From: Chroococcidiopsis sp. CCMEE 29 | GTDB lineage: Bacteria; Cyanobacteriota; Cyanobacteriia; Cyanobacteriales; Chroococcidiopsidaceae | DNA: 64,000 nucleotides | Direction of reading: 5' to 3' | Assembly (NCBI RefSeq): GCF_023558375.1 | Contig: NZ_CP083761.1 | Location: 5,349,001-5,413,000 of the forward strand | In this document: positions 53,176-61,510 of the stretch, piece after piece | Numbering within the stretch: the stretch's first letter is position 1 | How the letters are laid out: each line of letters begins with the position of its first letter | Position numbers and translations under genes: made by a program | The notes under the pieces: model-generated | Told to the model about the DNA's origin: nothing | Databases searched by the model: none | Seen by the model: only the letters and a program-made list of their open reading frames with translations

Positions 53176-54378
53176 CTACAGCAGCAGCTGATGAAGTTCT
53201 TTAAGAATCAGTTCTGCACCAATTGGTCCGTTTAATCCGTTCCAGAGATAGTAAGTAACGAAATATACGCGACCTTCTTGACTCGCTGGTAGGGATTGTG
53301 CTAATGCATTCTTGCTCCACTCCTGCTTAAGGTTTTTCAGTTGGTTTTCGAGGACATTTCCCTGGTGAGCTTTGGGGTCAAGAGCATATCCTAAAACAAT
53401 GATTGTGTCAGCAGCCTTTAGAGATGGCAGTACCTCTAATGAGATGAAAGTGGCTCGCTCTGTGTTCTCTTGACCAGGCAAAGCCACAATTTGAAAACCA
53501 ACATCTGCCAACAACCCACCGACGTATTCATTTCGGTCAAATAGCCGAATGTTCTGATTTAGTTGGTCACCACCTAACAACAGCAGGTGCGGATGAGCAG
53601 CAACGACAGGTGCAAGTTCAGCCCGCGCAGCAGCAAGAAGTTGGTTGTGTGACGCGATCACTCTTGGTACTTGTTCAGAGCGTCCGAGTGCTTGAGCGAT
53701 CGCCTGAATACTTTGCTGCCAGCGATCTTTGATAATACGATGCTCGAAGAACAGTGTCGGGGCAATTTGGGAGAGCAAGGGATACCTACTCTCCATCCCA
53801 CCAGCTTCACTCAGGATCAAGTCCGGCTTGAGTTGAGAAAGTGCCTCCAATGAAGGTGCGTCACGGAGTCCTAGATTCAGCGGTTTGCTCGTCACTCGAT
53901 TGCCAAGATATGGGATTTGTTGGCTGGGGCGATCAAAATAAGTGCCACGATGCCAGGGAAAAACATCGGCGTAACCAGCAGGCTGCACACCTAGCGACAG
54001 CAGCAAATCCAGCATATACGGACCAAAGGCAACAACTTTCTTTGGTTGACCGCAAACTTTGGTTTCACCTAGCTCGTGCTTGACTACTCGGCATTCGGAT
54101 GCATTTGCAGCCAAATCTGTGTTGGCTGCACCACCAATCGTTGCTTTATTAGCAGTATCACCGCCACAGGCAACAATTAACAGAGCCGTACAAATCCCCA
54201 GCAACGGTAACTTGATAGCGGGGCTCCATCCATGGCTGATACCATTTTGAATTTTAGATTTTGGATTTTGGATTGGGAAATGGCTGTTTGTAAAGAGTTG
54301 CAGAACTCCAACTGTAGCAGCCATAAAACAAAATGGTATCAGCGCCCAGAGAATCAGATGTAATAAAGCTTGTTGCAT
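53176..54378 (-). CDS. Iron-siderophore ABC transporter substrate-binding lipoprotein (FecB/FhuD type)
   Basis: 400 residues as an open frame. The lipoprotein signal is internal: KLPLLGICTALLIVACGGDT with lipobox Cys at about residue 71. The mature part is a two-lobed class III periplasmic binding domain (CRVVKHELGETKVCGQPKKV, VVAFGPYMLDLLLSLGVQPA, DLILSEAGGM). It binds ferric siderophore and hands it to an ABC permease not seen here. The first about 55 residues are odd: a hydrophobic helix (MQQALLHLILWALIPFCFM) followed by IQNPKSKIQNG, encoded by the genome's heptamer repeat. They may be a separate small membrane protein fused by the repeat. The true start may lie downstream, though no good codon with a ribosome site is evident. 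Downstream of the TonB receptor. Confidence 0.82.
   Translation of the reverse strand: MQQALLHLILWALIPFCFMAATVGVLQLFTNSHFPIQNPKSKIQNGISHGWSPAIKLPLLGICTALLIVACGGDTANKATIGGAANTDLAANASECRVVKHELGETKVCGQPKKVVAFGPYMLDLLLSLGVQPAGYADVFPWHRGTYFDRPSQQIPYLGNRVTSKPLNLGLRDAPSLEALSQLKPDLILSEAGGMESRYPLLSQIAPTLFFEHRIIKDRWQQSIQAIAQALGRSEQVPRVIASHNQLLAAARAELAPVVAAHPHLLLLGGDQLNQNIRLFDRNEYVGGLLADVGFQIVALPGQENTERATFISLEVLPSLKAADTIIVLGYALDPKAHQGNVLENQLKNLKQEWSKNALAQSLPASQEGRVYFVTYYLWNGLNGPIGAELILKELHQLLL
54247..54276. repeat. Heptamer repeat inside the FecB-type coding frame
   Basis: Copies of GGATTTT (GATTTTGGATTTTGGATT) of the dispersed family. The repeat is read in frame on the minus strand as IQNPKSKIQN, joining a hydrophobic N-terminal helix to the lipoprotein signal. 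Confidence 0.75.
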
Positions 54379-54475
54379 ATTGAGCTAGAGATTGTAACTA
54401 TCTGCGTACATCTGCAGTTTCAAATCCCAGATCGGGTTTTTGCCAAAAGTCCATCGTTCTAGTTTCAACCTGCCC

Positions 54476-57055
54476 TCAAAATTCCACCGATAATGAACCT
54501 ACAACTGTAAAAGGTGCGCCAGGTTTGATGTCTTGTCTACCAAACGCATGCACGTAGTAATCAATGTCGAACAGGTTTTTGAAGTTGAGTGCGGCTCTCC
54601 AATTGTCTTGTTGGTAATAAATGGCAGCATTGGTGAGGAAGTAACTTGGCACCTCATAGGAATTCTCAAGATCTCCCGCCCTTTCTCCAACGTAATTAAA
54701 TCCAATCCCAAAGCCTAAACCCTGTAGATCGCCGCTTTGGATTTCATAGGTTGTCCACAGACTGGCACTGTGTTTAGGAACGTTGTACAGTCTGTTGCCA
54801 ACTTCGTATTCGTTGTCCTCTGTGATTTCGGCATCATTGTAGGCGTAACCAGCAATAATGTTCCATCCAGGCAGGATTTCCCCAATAATATCGAGTTCAA
54901 TCCCCTGACTCCTTTGTTCACCCACTGCGATTGAAGCGCCAAGATTATCAAGATCAGATGTGGCAACATTCGACCTGGTAAGGTGGTAGAAAGCCAAAGT
55001 TGTGAAAAGTCTGCCATCGAGTAAATCAGCTTTGACACCAACTTCATACTGTGTGCCGCGTTCGGGTTCCAGAAATTCTCCACTAGCTGTAGTCCCGCTG
55101 TTGGGTTCAAACGAACGGCTGTAACTAGCGTAGAGCGAAATCGGTTCAATCGGTTTGTAAACAATACCCACTTGGGGACTAAAGGCATCATTAGTGGGAT
55201 TTGCCTCAGAACTAGTTGGGTCAGAAGCAGTAGGACTATTTCTTAATGCTTGATCTATATAATCAAAACGTCCGCCCAACAATAACTGCACATTAGGGGC
55301 AAAGGCAATCTGATCTTGCAAATAGATACCCAGCCTGTCTGTCCTGAGATCGGTATTCAAAAACGTAGACAAATCATCCACATCCGGTCTAGGCAAAACT
55401 CCGTAAACTGGGTTGAAAATATTGAGAGATGCGGGAAATAACGGTGGCTGGCTCACCCGAGCGATTTGTTCAAATGAGTTGCGTACCAAATCAACACCAA
55501 ATGTGAGTGTGTGCCCAACTGAACCCGTAGCAAACTCACCTACTACATTCGTTTGTAAGCTATAAGCTTCGTCAAATTCATTGAGACTAGCGTACTCGCG
55601 CTGTAATATCCCTGCTCCACTCAATCCTTCTGGTCCTTCACCGTATGCCGCCGCTTGAGTAGCAAATAGTGACACATCTCGTCTTTGGTAACGAAAAGCG
55701 TTACGCAGGTTCCAGTTATCGCTGAAACGATGCTCTAGTCGATAGCTGACACTTAAATCTTCCGAATTGACATAATCGTCTGGTTCGCCAATGATGCGGT
55801 TGATGGGTAGATCGATAACTCCGTCACCAAGGGCAATAATGCCGCGATCAAACGGTCGCTCGTCATTTAGATACTCTAATTCAACTGTGAGATTGGTGCG
55901 ATCGCTAATATTCCAAGTTAGAACTGGCGCAATGAAAAAGCGATTGATGTCTTGGTCGAAGTCGCGAAAATTACCTCCGCTCTCGGAAACTGTATTCAGT
56001 CGGTAAAGCAATCTTCCGTCTGAGGTTAACGGTCCAGTCGCATCAATCTGGGGTCGAAAGAAATCGTAGCTACCAACTTGCAATTGGGGTTCGACAAAAG
56101 GCTCTGGCAAGGGTTTTTTAGTTACTAAGTTGATCGTACCCCCCGGTTCAGTATTGCCGTAGAAAATAGAAGCCGGACCTTTGAGAACTTCGATGCGCTC
56201 AAGATTTGCTGTTTCAGCAAATCCTGCCTGCCCAAACTGTCTAAAACCATCTCGCAGGACATTGGTAGTGCGAAAACCTCGAATCGTAAACCTTTCAGTT
56301 CTGTCTCCGCCAGTATTTTCTTGAAAAACGTTACTGACATTACGCAGAGCCTCTTCTAGTCGGATCACTTGTTGATCTTCGATAACTTGTTCGGGAACGA
56401 CTTGAATTGAGCGCGGGATATTGAGGATTGAGATGTTTGTCCTTGTTACATTTGCTGTTTCCGGCATTGTATATCCGGTTTCTTGCTCACCTGTCACTAG
56501 GATTTCGATTTCCTCTTCCTCTTCCGCGGTAATGTCCCCCTCTCCTTCTTCCTCTAGCTGAGTTGCTGGTGTCTCTGGCGCTAGTGCAGAAGGACTTTCA
56601 CCTGTTTGGAAAGCAGGAGTCAAACTGAGAAGCAGCCCTTGCTTACTCTCAGACACTTTAACCTGGGGCAACCCCGTCTCACTTTTTACCCTGATTTGAA
56701 TACTGTTGGCATTCAGATTCTTAACTGTAACTAACGTAATGCCCTCCACTGGGTTGTTTTTACGCAACTCATTACCTGATGGTAACGTCAACTGGGCATT
56801 GCTAATGTCCAAAATCAGAGTTTGGTTAGTGCTGGAAGTGAAAACCCGAGGTAAAGCGCCGTCTGCTGTCTGTAAAATTACTTCTAAACCACTAGCAGTT
56901 GGTTGGAATTGTACTTCTGTTACTTGAATCGCCTGTGCCCAGACAGGCTGAACCACTACCACTGATATTGCTCCAGCCAGCCATAGGCTATTTAGTAATT
57001 GTTGTTGCCACATGAATCTCCGCACACTAGAAAAATTAATCAGACTTGACAGCAA
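54476..57055 (-). CDS. TonB-dependent siderophore receptor with N-terminal AMIN domain
   Basis: 859 residues. The signal peptide is residues about 15-40. An AMIN domain follows (about 43-150, VTEVQFQPTASGLEVILQTA), a peptidoglycan-associating module that cyanobacteria attach to many envelope proteins. After an acidic linker (EEEEEIEILVTGEQE, possible TonB box) comes the plug (about 200-310, IRLEEALRNVSNVFQENTGG, GPASIFYGNTEPGGTINLVT) and a 22-stranded barrel ending in FTVVGSLSVEF with terminal Phe. It imports ferric siderophores through the outer membrane using TonB energy. Followed by the binding lipoprotein on the same strand. A short inverted repeat upstream (57111-57127) may be an iron or AraC control site. 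Confidence 0.94.
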   Translation of the reverse strand: MLSSLINFSSVRRFMWQQQLLNSLWLAGAISVVVVQPVWAQAIQVTEVQFQPTASGLEVILQTADGALPRVFTSSTNQTLILDISNAQLTLPSGNELRKNNPVEGITLVTVKNLNANSIQIRVKSETGLPQVKVSESKQGLLLSLTPAFQTGESPSALAPETPATQLEEEGEGDITAEEEEEIEILVTGEQETGYTMPETANVTRTNISILNIPRSIQVVPEQVIEDQQVIRLEEALRNVSNVFQENTGGDRTERFTIRGFRTTNVLRDGFRQFGQAGFAETANLERIEVLKGPASIFYGNTEPGGTINLVTKKPLPEPFVEPQLQVGSYDFFRPQIDATGPLTSDGRLLYRLNTVSESGGNFRDFDQDINRFFIAPVLTWNISDRTNLTVELEYLNDERPFDRGIIALGDGVIDLPINRIIGEPDDYVNSEDLSVSYRLEHRFSDNWNLRNAFRYQRRDVSLFATQAAAYGEGPEGLSGAGILQREYASLNEFDEAYSLQTNVVGEFATGSVGHTLTFGVDLVRNSFEQIARVSQPPLFPASLNIFNPVYGVLPRPDVDDLSTFLNTDLRTDRLGIYLQDQIAFAPNVQLLLGGRFDYIDQALRNSPTASDPTSSEANPTNDAFSPQVGIVYKPIEPISLYASYSRSFEPNSGTTASGEFLEPERGTQYEVGVKADLLDGRLFTTLAFYHLTRSNVATSDLDNLGASIAVGEQRSQGIELDIIGEILPGWNIIAGYAYNDAEITEDNEYEVGNRLYNVPKHSASLWTTYEIQSGDLQGLGFGIGFNYVGERAGDLENSYEVPSYFLTNAAIYYQQDNWRAALNFKNLFDIDYYVHAFGRQDIKPGAPFTVVGSLSVEF

Positions 57056-57110
57056 GCTCTAGCGCGACAGCAAGCACCTTAGCTGTGGCTTAGCTGCACT
57101 GCTTATCGTA

Positions 57111-57127
57111 TTAAGAAAACTTCTCAA
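57111..57127. promoter_or_regulatory. Possible operator upstream of the siderophore receptor
   Basis: TTAAGAA, three bases, TTCTCAA: a 7-3-7 inverted repeat with one mismatch, about 56-72 bases upstream of the receptor start. It is AT-rich and only partly resembles a Fur box, so it could bind Fur or the AraC protein, or mean nothing. Low confidence. Confidence 0.3.
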
Positions 57128-57171
57128 TTATGCTACCTCAAAGGCTGATTGTTTTAGTGCTTTTTTGTCTT

Positions 57172-57636
57172 CTAGACCGAATTATTCTGTCTTCCAGACG
57201 GAATTTTTTTTTGTTCGAAAATGAGTGTACTTATTTTTTTAGAGTTTTTCCTAACAAGGTAAGCACTGGGACTCACGCCAAATTTCTTATTAAAAGCAGC
57301 AATGAAAGAACTGCGGCTGGCGTAGCCTACAGCGTGCGCTACTTCCTCAACTTTCATTTTTCGCTCCAGCAGCAATTGTTGCACCTGCTGCATCCGGTAA
57401 TCGTGTAAATACCCAAATGCACTCGTGCCAAAGACCTGACGAAAGCCTTTTTTAAGCGTACAGTCATTCAAACCAACTTGCCGGGCTAAGGCTAGTAGTG
57501 ACGGTGGGTTATTCGAGTTGCGGATTAAAATGTCCTTGGTGTAATGAATGCGTTCAACAGACTGAACAAAGTGTAGTTGCTCTTGAGCAGTGGAATGAAA
57601 TGTGCCTTGTGCAGTCATGACAAACCACATAAGCAT
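57172..57636 (-). pseudogene. AraC-family regulator, N-terminal domain missing
   Basis: 154 residues. From about residue 27 (SVERIHYTKDIL) the sequence matches the C-terminal DNA-binding half of cyanobacterial AraC regulators for siderophore genes (PchR-like): PSLLALARQVGLNDCTLKKG, FGYLHDYRMQQVQQLLLE, VEEVAHAVGYASRSSFIAAF, with two helix-turn-helix motifs intact. A normal member is about 320 residues with an N-terminal ligand domain; here that domain is absent and an IS1 fragment lies directly upstream. Probably truncated by that insertion. It could still bind DNA if expressed. Same strand as the receptor it would control. Confidence 0.8.
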
Positions 57637-57646
57637 GGCTTGATGA

Positions 57647-57843
57647 GTAAACGGGAGTCAACGCTACTTCTGTCCAAAATGCAAGCAAACCTTCAGTGAT
57701 ACCTTTGATACGCTGTATTACCGACGGCAAGTGAGCGAAGAAGATGTGCGGATTATACTATAATCTCATGCCGAAGGCAGCAGTTTACGAGGCATTAGTC
57801 GCAGAGCGCGGTTGAGCCTCAGTTGTCAGCATTGTGCAAGTAG
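57647..57843 (+). pseudogene. IS1-family transposase fragment
   Basis: Reading plus strand: NGSQRYFCPKCKQTFSDTFD, then TLYYRRQVSEEDVRIIL, an in-frame stop, then SHAEGSSLRGISRRARLSLS. The zinc-finger (CPKC) and the following HTH (SHAEGSSLRGIS) are typical of the N-terminal part of cyanobacterial IS1 transposases. The catalytic part is missing. It is a scrap wedged between the truncated AraC gene and the BrnT-like scrap, both of which it may have broken. Confidence 0.75.
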
Positions 57844-57845
57844 CT

Positions 57846-57959
57846 CTAATTTTGCCTGTTGAACCAGAGAACTCCAAAACATGTTTCTTCAACTTCCTCA
57901 GGGTTAACTCTATGTCGGGCAATATGGTCAATCCGAATCCTGACTTCAAATGAACTCAT
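57846..57959 (-). pseudogene. BrnT-like toxin fragment
   Basis: A strong ribosome site (AGGAGG at 57963-57968) precedes ATG 57957-57959. The first residues MSSFEVRIRIDHIARHRVNP and EEVEETCF follow the BrnT pattern (xFEWD...HIARHGVTPEEVEE), but after Phe the expected sequence stops and GVLWFNRQN leads to a stop codon at the edge of the IS1 scrap. A BrnT toxin is about 90 residues. No BrnA antitoxin was seen. The same frame is open upstream to a TTG at 58073 that overlaps the LLM gene stop; that part (INSYAALASSLLQGQHFEIV) is not recognised. Confidence 0.55.
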
Positions 57960-58069
57960 AGATCCTCCTGCACTCATCTGATCGAAATATTGAGTATTAC
58001 CCGTCACACCGACAATCTCAAAATGCTGCCCTTGTAACAAACTTGAGGCTAACGCTGCATAGCTGTTGA

Positions 58070-59035
58070 TCAAATATCCTTTAATGTAGGAAGAACCTGT
58101 TCGCCAAAGACTTCAATAAACTCTTGCTGCTCTCGGTTGACGTTGTGCAGATAAAGTTCGCCAAATCCCAGTTCTATATATTTTTGCAACCACTCGATGT
58201 GTTGCTCTGGCTCGGCTGAGATCCTTACATGTTCGTGCATATCCTCTGGTTTAACGAACTCTGCCGCTGCATCAAACTGTTTAGGATACCGCAAATCTGA
58301 TAAAACGAAGCTTTTAAAGATGTTTGTGCGCCACTGATCGTAGGCTCCCTGTAGAGCTTTCTCCTCATCTGCGGCGTAGGAGAGCTGAACTTTAAGACAC
58401 ATAGGTTTACCTTCTCCTCCACCTTGACGGAACGCCTCTACCACTTCCCTCAGTTTTTCATAAGGGTGGGAAATGGTAATTAGTCCGTCTGCCCATCCTC
58501 CTACCCACTCTGCTGTTTTAGGAGTAATTGCTGCACCAATAATCCGGGGTGGAACTTCAGACCGGGTGTAGAGCTTAGCATCTTCCACTTCCACTAGACC
58601 GTAATGAGTCACAGTTTCTCCTGCCCACAGAGCACGGATGATGTCAACGCATTCGATCAGCCGCTCGTTTCGCTCGTCCTTCGGAGGCCAGCCTTCTCCC
58701 GTAATCTGCTCGTTCAGTGCCTGACCACTTCCTAGTGCTACCCAGAAGCGGTTGGGGAACATCTCAGCCAGGGTTGCCGCAGCCTGGGCGATAATTGCCG
58801 GGTGGTACCGCTGTCCAGGAGCGCAAACAACACCAAAGGATAGAGAAGTTGCCTGTAGGGCTGCACCCAACCATGACCAGGCGAAGCCGCTTTCTCCTTG
58901 CCGTTCGCTCCAAGGGTAGAAGTGGTCAGAGGATAGTCCAGCATTAAATCCAGCTTTTTCAGCAGCTTGAGCATAATCTAATAGAGCACTCGGCTTGAAC
59001 TGCTCGTGGGAGGCGTGATATCCAAACTTTGCCAT
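58070..59035 (-). CDS. FMN-dependent luciferase-like monooxygenase (LLM) family oxidoreductase
   Basis: 321 residues. TIM-barrel flavin enzyme; from the start MAKFGYHASHEQFKPSALLD and the motifs GFNAGLSSDHFYPWSERQGE, VVCAPGQRYHPAIIAQAAAT and FWVALGSGQALNEQITGEGW it belongs to the TIGR03885-type group, which lacks cofactor F420. The reaction and substrate are unknown. Cytoplasmic. It has a possible downstream partner frame overlapping by four bases. Next gene is a CAP lipoprotein on the same strand, 28 bases upstream. Confidence 0.9.
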   Translation of the reverse strand: MAKFGYHASHEQFKPSALLDYAQAAEKAGFNAGLSSDHFYPWSERQGESGFAWSWLGAALQATSLSFGVVCAPGQRYHPAIIAQAAATLAEMFPNRFWVALGSGQALNEQITGEGWPPKDERNERLIECVDIIRALWAGETVTHYGLVEVEDAKLYTRSEVPPRIIGAAITPKTAEWVGGWADGLITISHPYEKLREVVEAFRQGGGEGKPMCLKVQLSYAADEEKALQGAYDQWRTNIFKSFVLSDLRYPKQFDAAAEFVKPEDMHEHVRISAEPEQHIEWLQKYIELGFGELYLHNVNREQQEFIEVFGEQVLPTLKDI

Positions 59036-59063
59036 AACAGTTCCTCTCTTTTAAAACAGTTTG

Positions 59064-59636
59064 TTAAAACAGCGATCGCAGGAATAACTGCGTAATGTAG
59101 TAGGTATTGCCTTGCCGCCAGATCCCAATCCCCGTCTGATTGAAGACAGGACGCAGAATATTTTCCCGATGTCCTGGGCTATTCATCCAGCCTTTCACTG
59201 ATACTGACACTGGGTTAGGAATGTTCCTACCCCTGAAGAGGTTCTCACCTACCACTAAGTAGTTTATTCCCCCAGCACGCACTCGTTGAGCTGGAGTACT
59301 GCCATCTGGACCTGTGTGGCTGAAAAAGTTTTTCCGCGCCATTGTTTGGCTGTAGTCACGTGCTATCTGCGCTAACCTTTCATTATTTTGCAGGTCATTC
59401 AAGCCATGCTGCTGCCGGATTTCGTTGATCCGCTGCCAGATTTCTGCTTCCATCTCAGCAATGGCAGGTGATTGGGCTGCGACACGAGGGTCTGGCGGTT
59501 CAGCTACAGGCGCATCCAGTCCGGGCAAGCGCGGCAGAAACTCTACTAGCTGTCCACAGCCGGACAACAGAAGAATAAGTGCTGTCCATCCTACCCAAAA
59601 TGCCGGAAATCTTCGTTTACTTTTATTCTTGCTCAT
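59064..59636 (-). CDS. CAP (SCP/PR1) domain lipoprotein
   Basis: 190 residues. Lipoprotein signal with lipobox LLLSGC (Cys about 27), a Pro-rich spacer, then a CAP domain (about 60-190): INEIRQQHGLNDLQNNERLA, DYSQTMARKNFFSHTGPDGS, PAQRVRAGGINYLVVGENLF, WMNSPGHRENILRPVFNQTG. The His residues in FFSHTG and SPGHRENIL are the metal-binding pair. CAP proteins in bacteria are secreted; activity varies and is mostly unknown. Anchored on the periplasmic side. Confidence 0.92.
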   Translation of the reverse strand: MSKNKSKRRFPAFWVGWTALILLLSGCGQLVEFLPRLPGLDAPVAEPPDPRVAAQSPAIAEMEAEIWQRINEIRQQHGLNDLQNNERLAQIARDYSQTMARKNFFSHTGPDGSTPAQRVRAGGINYLVVGENLFRGRNIPNPVSVSVKGWMNSPGHRENILRPVFNQTGIGIWRQGNTYYITQLFLRSLF

Positions 59637-60125
59637 TAAATCTTCAGATCAACTATCCCCAGGTTAAGATTGAGTGGTGCGTTACACTCTCTGCAGCCAC
59701 TGAGTCTATCCGTTCCAACGATAACGCAGGAGGCAGTTTGTATTTTCTCTCTCACCAAGAGAACTGAGCAAGGTACACGTTCAGCCGTCGCATCCGTTGC
59801 AGCAACTTCACCCAAGCTGGGGCGCGGTTGTCTTGCATGTTGGAGGGTAAAGCAGTTTTAAGCTAAATGCCAACCCTGGGGAAACAGAAATAGCCAGTGC
59901 CGATCTGTCGCATTGGACGACCCGAGGTGATTTGTATCAGCAGATGATCGACACAGCAAAAAACAGCAATAATAAACTCTTTGAAAGAAAACAAGTTTCC
60001 ACTGAGGCTAGATAGCCTTCTATCTTCTAGCAGCTTACAGTGAGACTTTTCTTGCAACGAGCTTAGTTGCACATCGCGTAATATTAGAACAACTAAGGAC
60101 TTCGCACCCTAGAGTTGAGCCAAGC
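59637..60125. other. Intergenic region, no gene seen
   Basis: 489 bases between divergent genes. Small plus frames (59425-59667, 59579-59767, 59670-59861) have no coding character. An imperfect hairpin (GCTAGATAG / CTATCTTCTAGC) lies at about 60007-60032. Promoters of both flanking genes are expected here. Confidence 0.5.
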
Positions 60126-61436
60126 ATGCTGGAATTATTGGGATCAGGGCTAATTTCTGTATGGCTAAACATGGTTGGGATACGCACTAAGCCGCTGGAT
60201 GTACGAGAACTCTTGGCGGCGCAAGGTAGCCCAGCATTAGTGCTTGCTTCCGATCCAAACCCAGATGCGCTCCCCACAATTGAGCAATATCTAAAGGGAC
60301 TGGAAGCCTTGGGACTAGCAAGGGCAAATCAGGGAATCTGGATGCAGTCGGGACCACTTCTACTAGCTAACAACAATGGGACAGTTCCCTTGCCTGCTGC
60401 CTCATTAACTAAAATTGCCACATCTTTAGCCGCTTTGAAAACTTGGGGACCTGATCGCCAGTTCGAGACCTTGATTAGTGCCACGGGTCCGGTGAAAGAT
60501 GGGGTATTACAGGGAGATTTAATTATCCAAGGGAATGGCGATCCTTTTTTTGTTTGGGAGGAAGCGATCGCCCTGGGTAACAGCCTTAACCAATTGGGGA
60601 TTAACCGAGTTACAGGAAACTTGGTGATCGCTGGCAATTTCGCTATGAACTACCAATCCAATCCCTACATGGCAGGTGAATTGTTGAAGCAAGCATTAAA
60701 CGCTGCCAGCTGGTCTCCAGCAGCAACTGCCCAGTACTTCAGACTGCCTCCAGGTACTCCCCGCCCCCAAGTTACGATTTCTGGTACTGTGCAAGTGGCA
60801 TCACTGCCAAACCCTAAACAATTCTTGCTGCTGCGTCACCGCTCTTTGCCCCTGTCCCAAATTCTCAAGGAAATGAACATTTACAGCAACAACGAGATGG
60901 CGGAAATGCTGGCTCAGTTGTTAGGGGGAGCGCAGGTAGTGCAACAGCAGGCGGCATTAGCAGCTGGGGTGCCTCAGTCAGAAATTCAGCTGGTTAATGG
61001 TTCTGGACTAGGAGTGGAAAATCGAATTTCGCCCAGAGCTGTATGTGCGATGTTTGTGGCGCTTCAACGCGAATTGCTGCCTCATCAAATGAATGTAGCT
61101 GACTTGTTTCCTGTTGCCGGACGCGATCGCCGAGGAACGCTAGAAGCTCGCCACATTCCCGCTACTACGGTAGTTAAAACTGGCACTTTGAACGATGTGA
61201 GTGCCTTAGCAGGTGTAATGCCAACCCGCGATCATGGTCTAGTTTGGTTTGTCATTATTAACCGGGGTTGGCAGGTGGAACGCTTTCGTGGTGGGCAAGA
61301 CCAGCTACTCCAAAGTCTGTTGCAGCAATGGCAAGCTGCACCAGAAATCCCTGCTGCATTAACTCCACATCCAATCGGCAACACGCCTACTCCCCTGGGT
61401 GCAGCAAGCCGGAATGAAATTTTGTATAAGACTTAA
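60126..61436 (+). CDS. dacB: D-alanyl-D-alanine carboxypeptidase (PBP4, peptidase S13)
   Basis: 436 residues. The penicillin-binding triads are Ser93-x-x-Lys96 (PAASLTKIATS), SNN in NIYSNNEMAEML and KTG in VVKTGTLNDVSA. An inserted domain between motif 1 and 2 (about 115-255) is typical of class C low-molecular-mass PBPs. The N-terminus has a weak hydrophobic stretch only, so export is not obvious; the start could be elsewhere. It removes D-Ala from peptidoglycan stems or cuts cross-links. No neighbour relation seen. Confidence 0.93.
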   Translation: MLELLGSGLISVWLNMVGIRTKPLDVRELLAAQGSPALVLASDPNPDALPTIEQYLKGLEALGLARANQGIWMQSGPLLLANNNGTVPLPAASLTKIATSLAALKTWGPDRQFETLISATGPVKDGVLQGDLIIQGNGDPFFVWEEAIALGNSLNQLGINRVTGNLVIAGNFAMNYQSNPYMAGELLKQALNAASWSPAATAQYFRLPPGTPRPQVTISGTVQVASLPNPKQFLLLRHRSLPLSQILKEMNIYSNNEMAEMLAQLLGGAQVVQQQAALAAGVPQSEIQLVNGSGLGVENRISPRAVCAMFVALQRELLPHQMNVADLFPVAGRDRRGTLEARHIPATTVVKTGTLNDVSALAGVMPTRDHGLVWFVIINRGWQVERFRGGQDQLLQSLLQQWQAAPEIPAALTPHPIGNTPTPLGAASRNEILYKT

Positions 61437-61510
61437 CTCTACAATTGGCTAATTTTCAATTGCCTCTGTTAATCTTCAACTCAACCCTTTTTTTACTAAT
61501 CACAATGGTG

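Noticed and set aside
54715-55191. 158-codon minus-strand frame inside the TonB receptor
   Set aside because: Alternative frame of a clear receptor gene with no protein-like motifs.
57056-57171. Clear Fur box upstream of the siderophore receptor
   Set aside because: Only a 7-3-7 AT-rich inverted repeat is present; it does not match the Fur consensus well, so I list it only as a weak possible operator.
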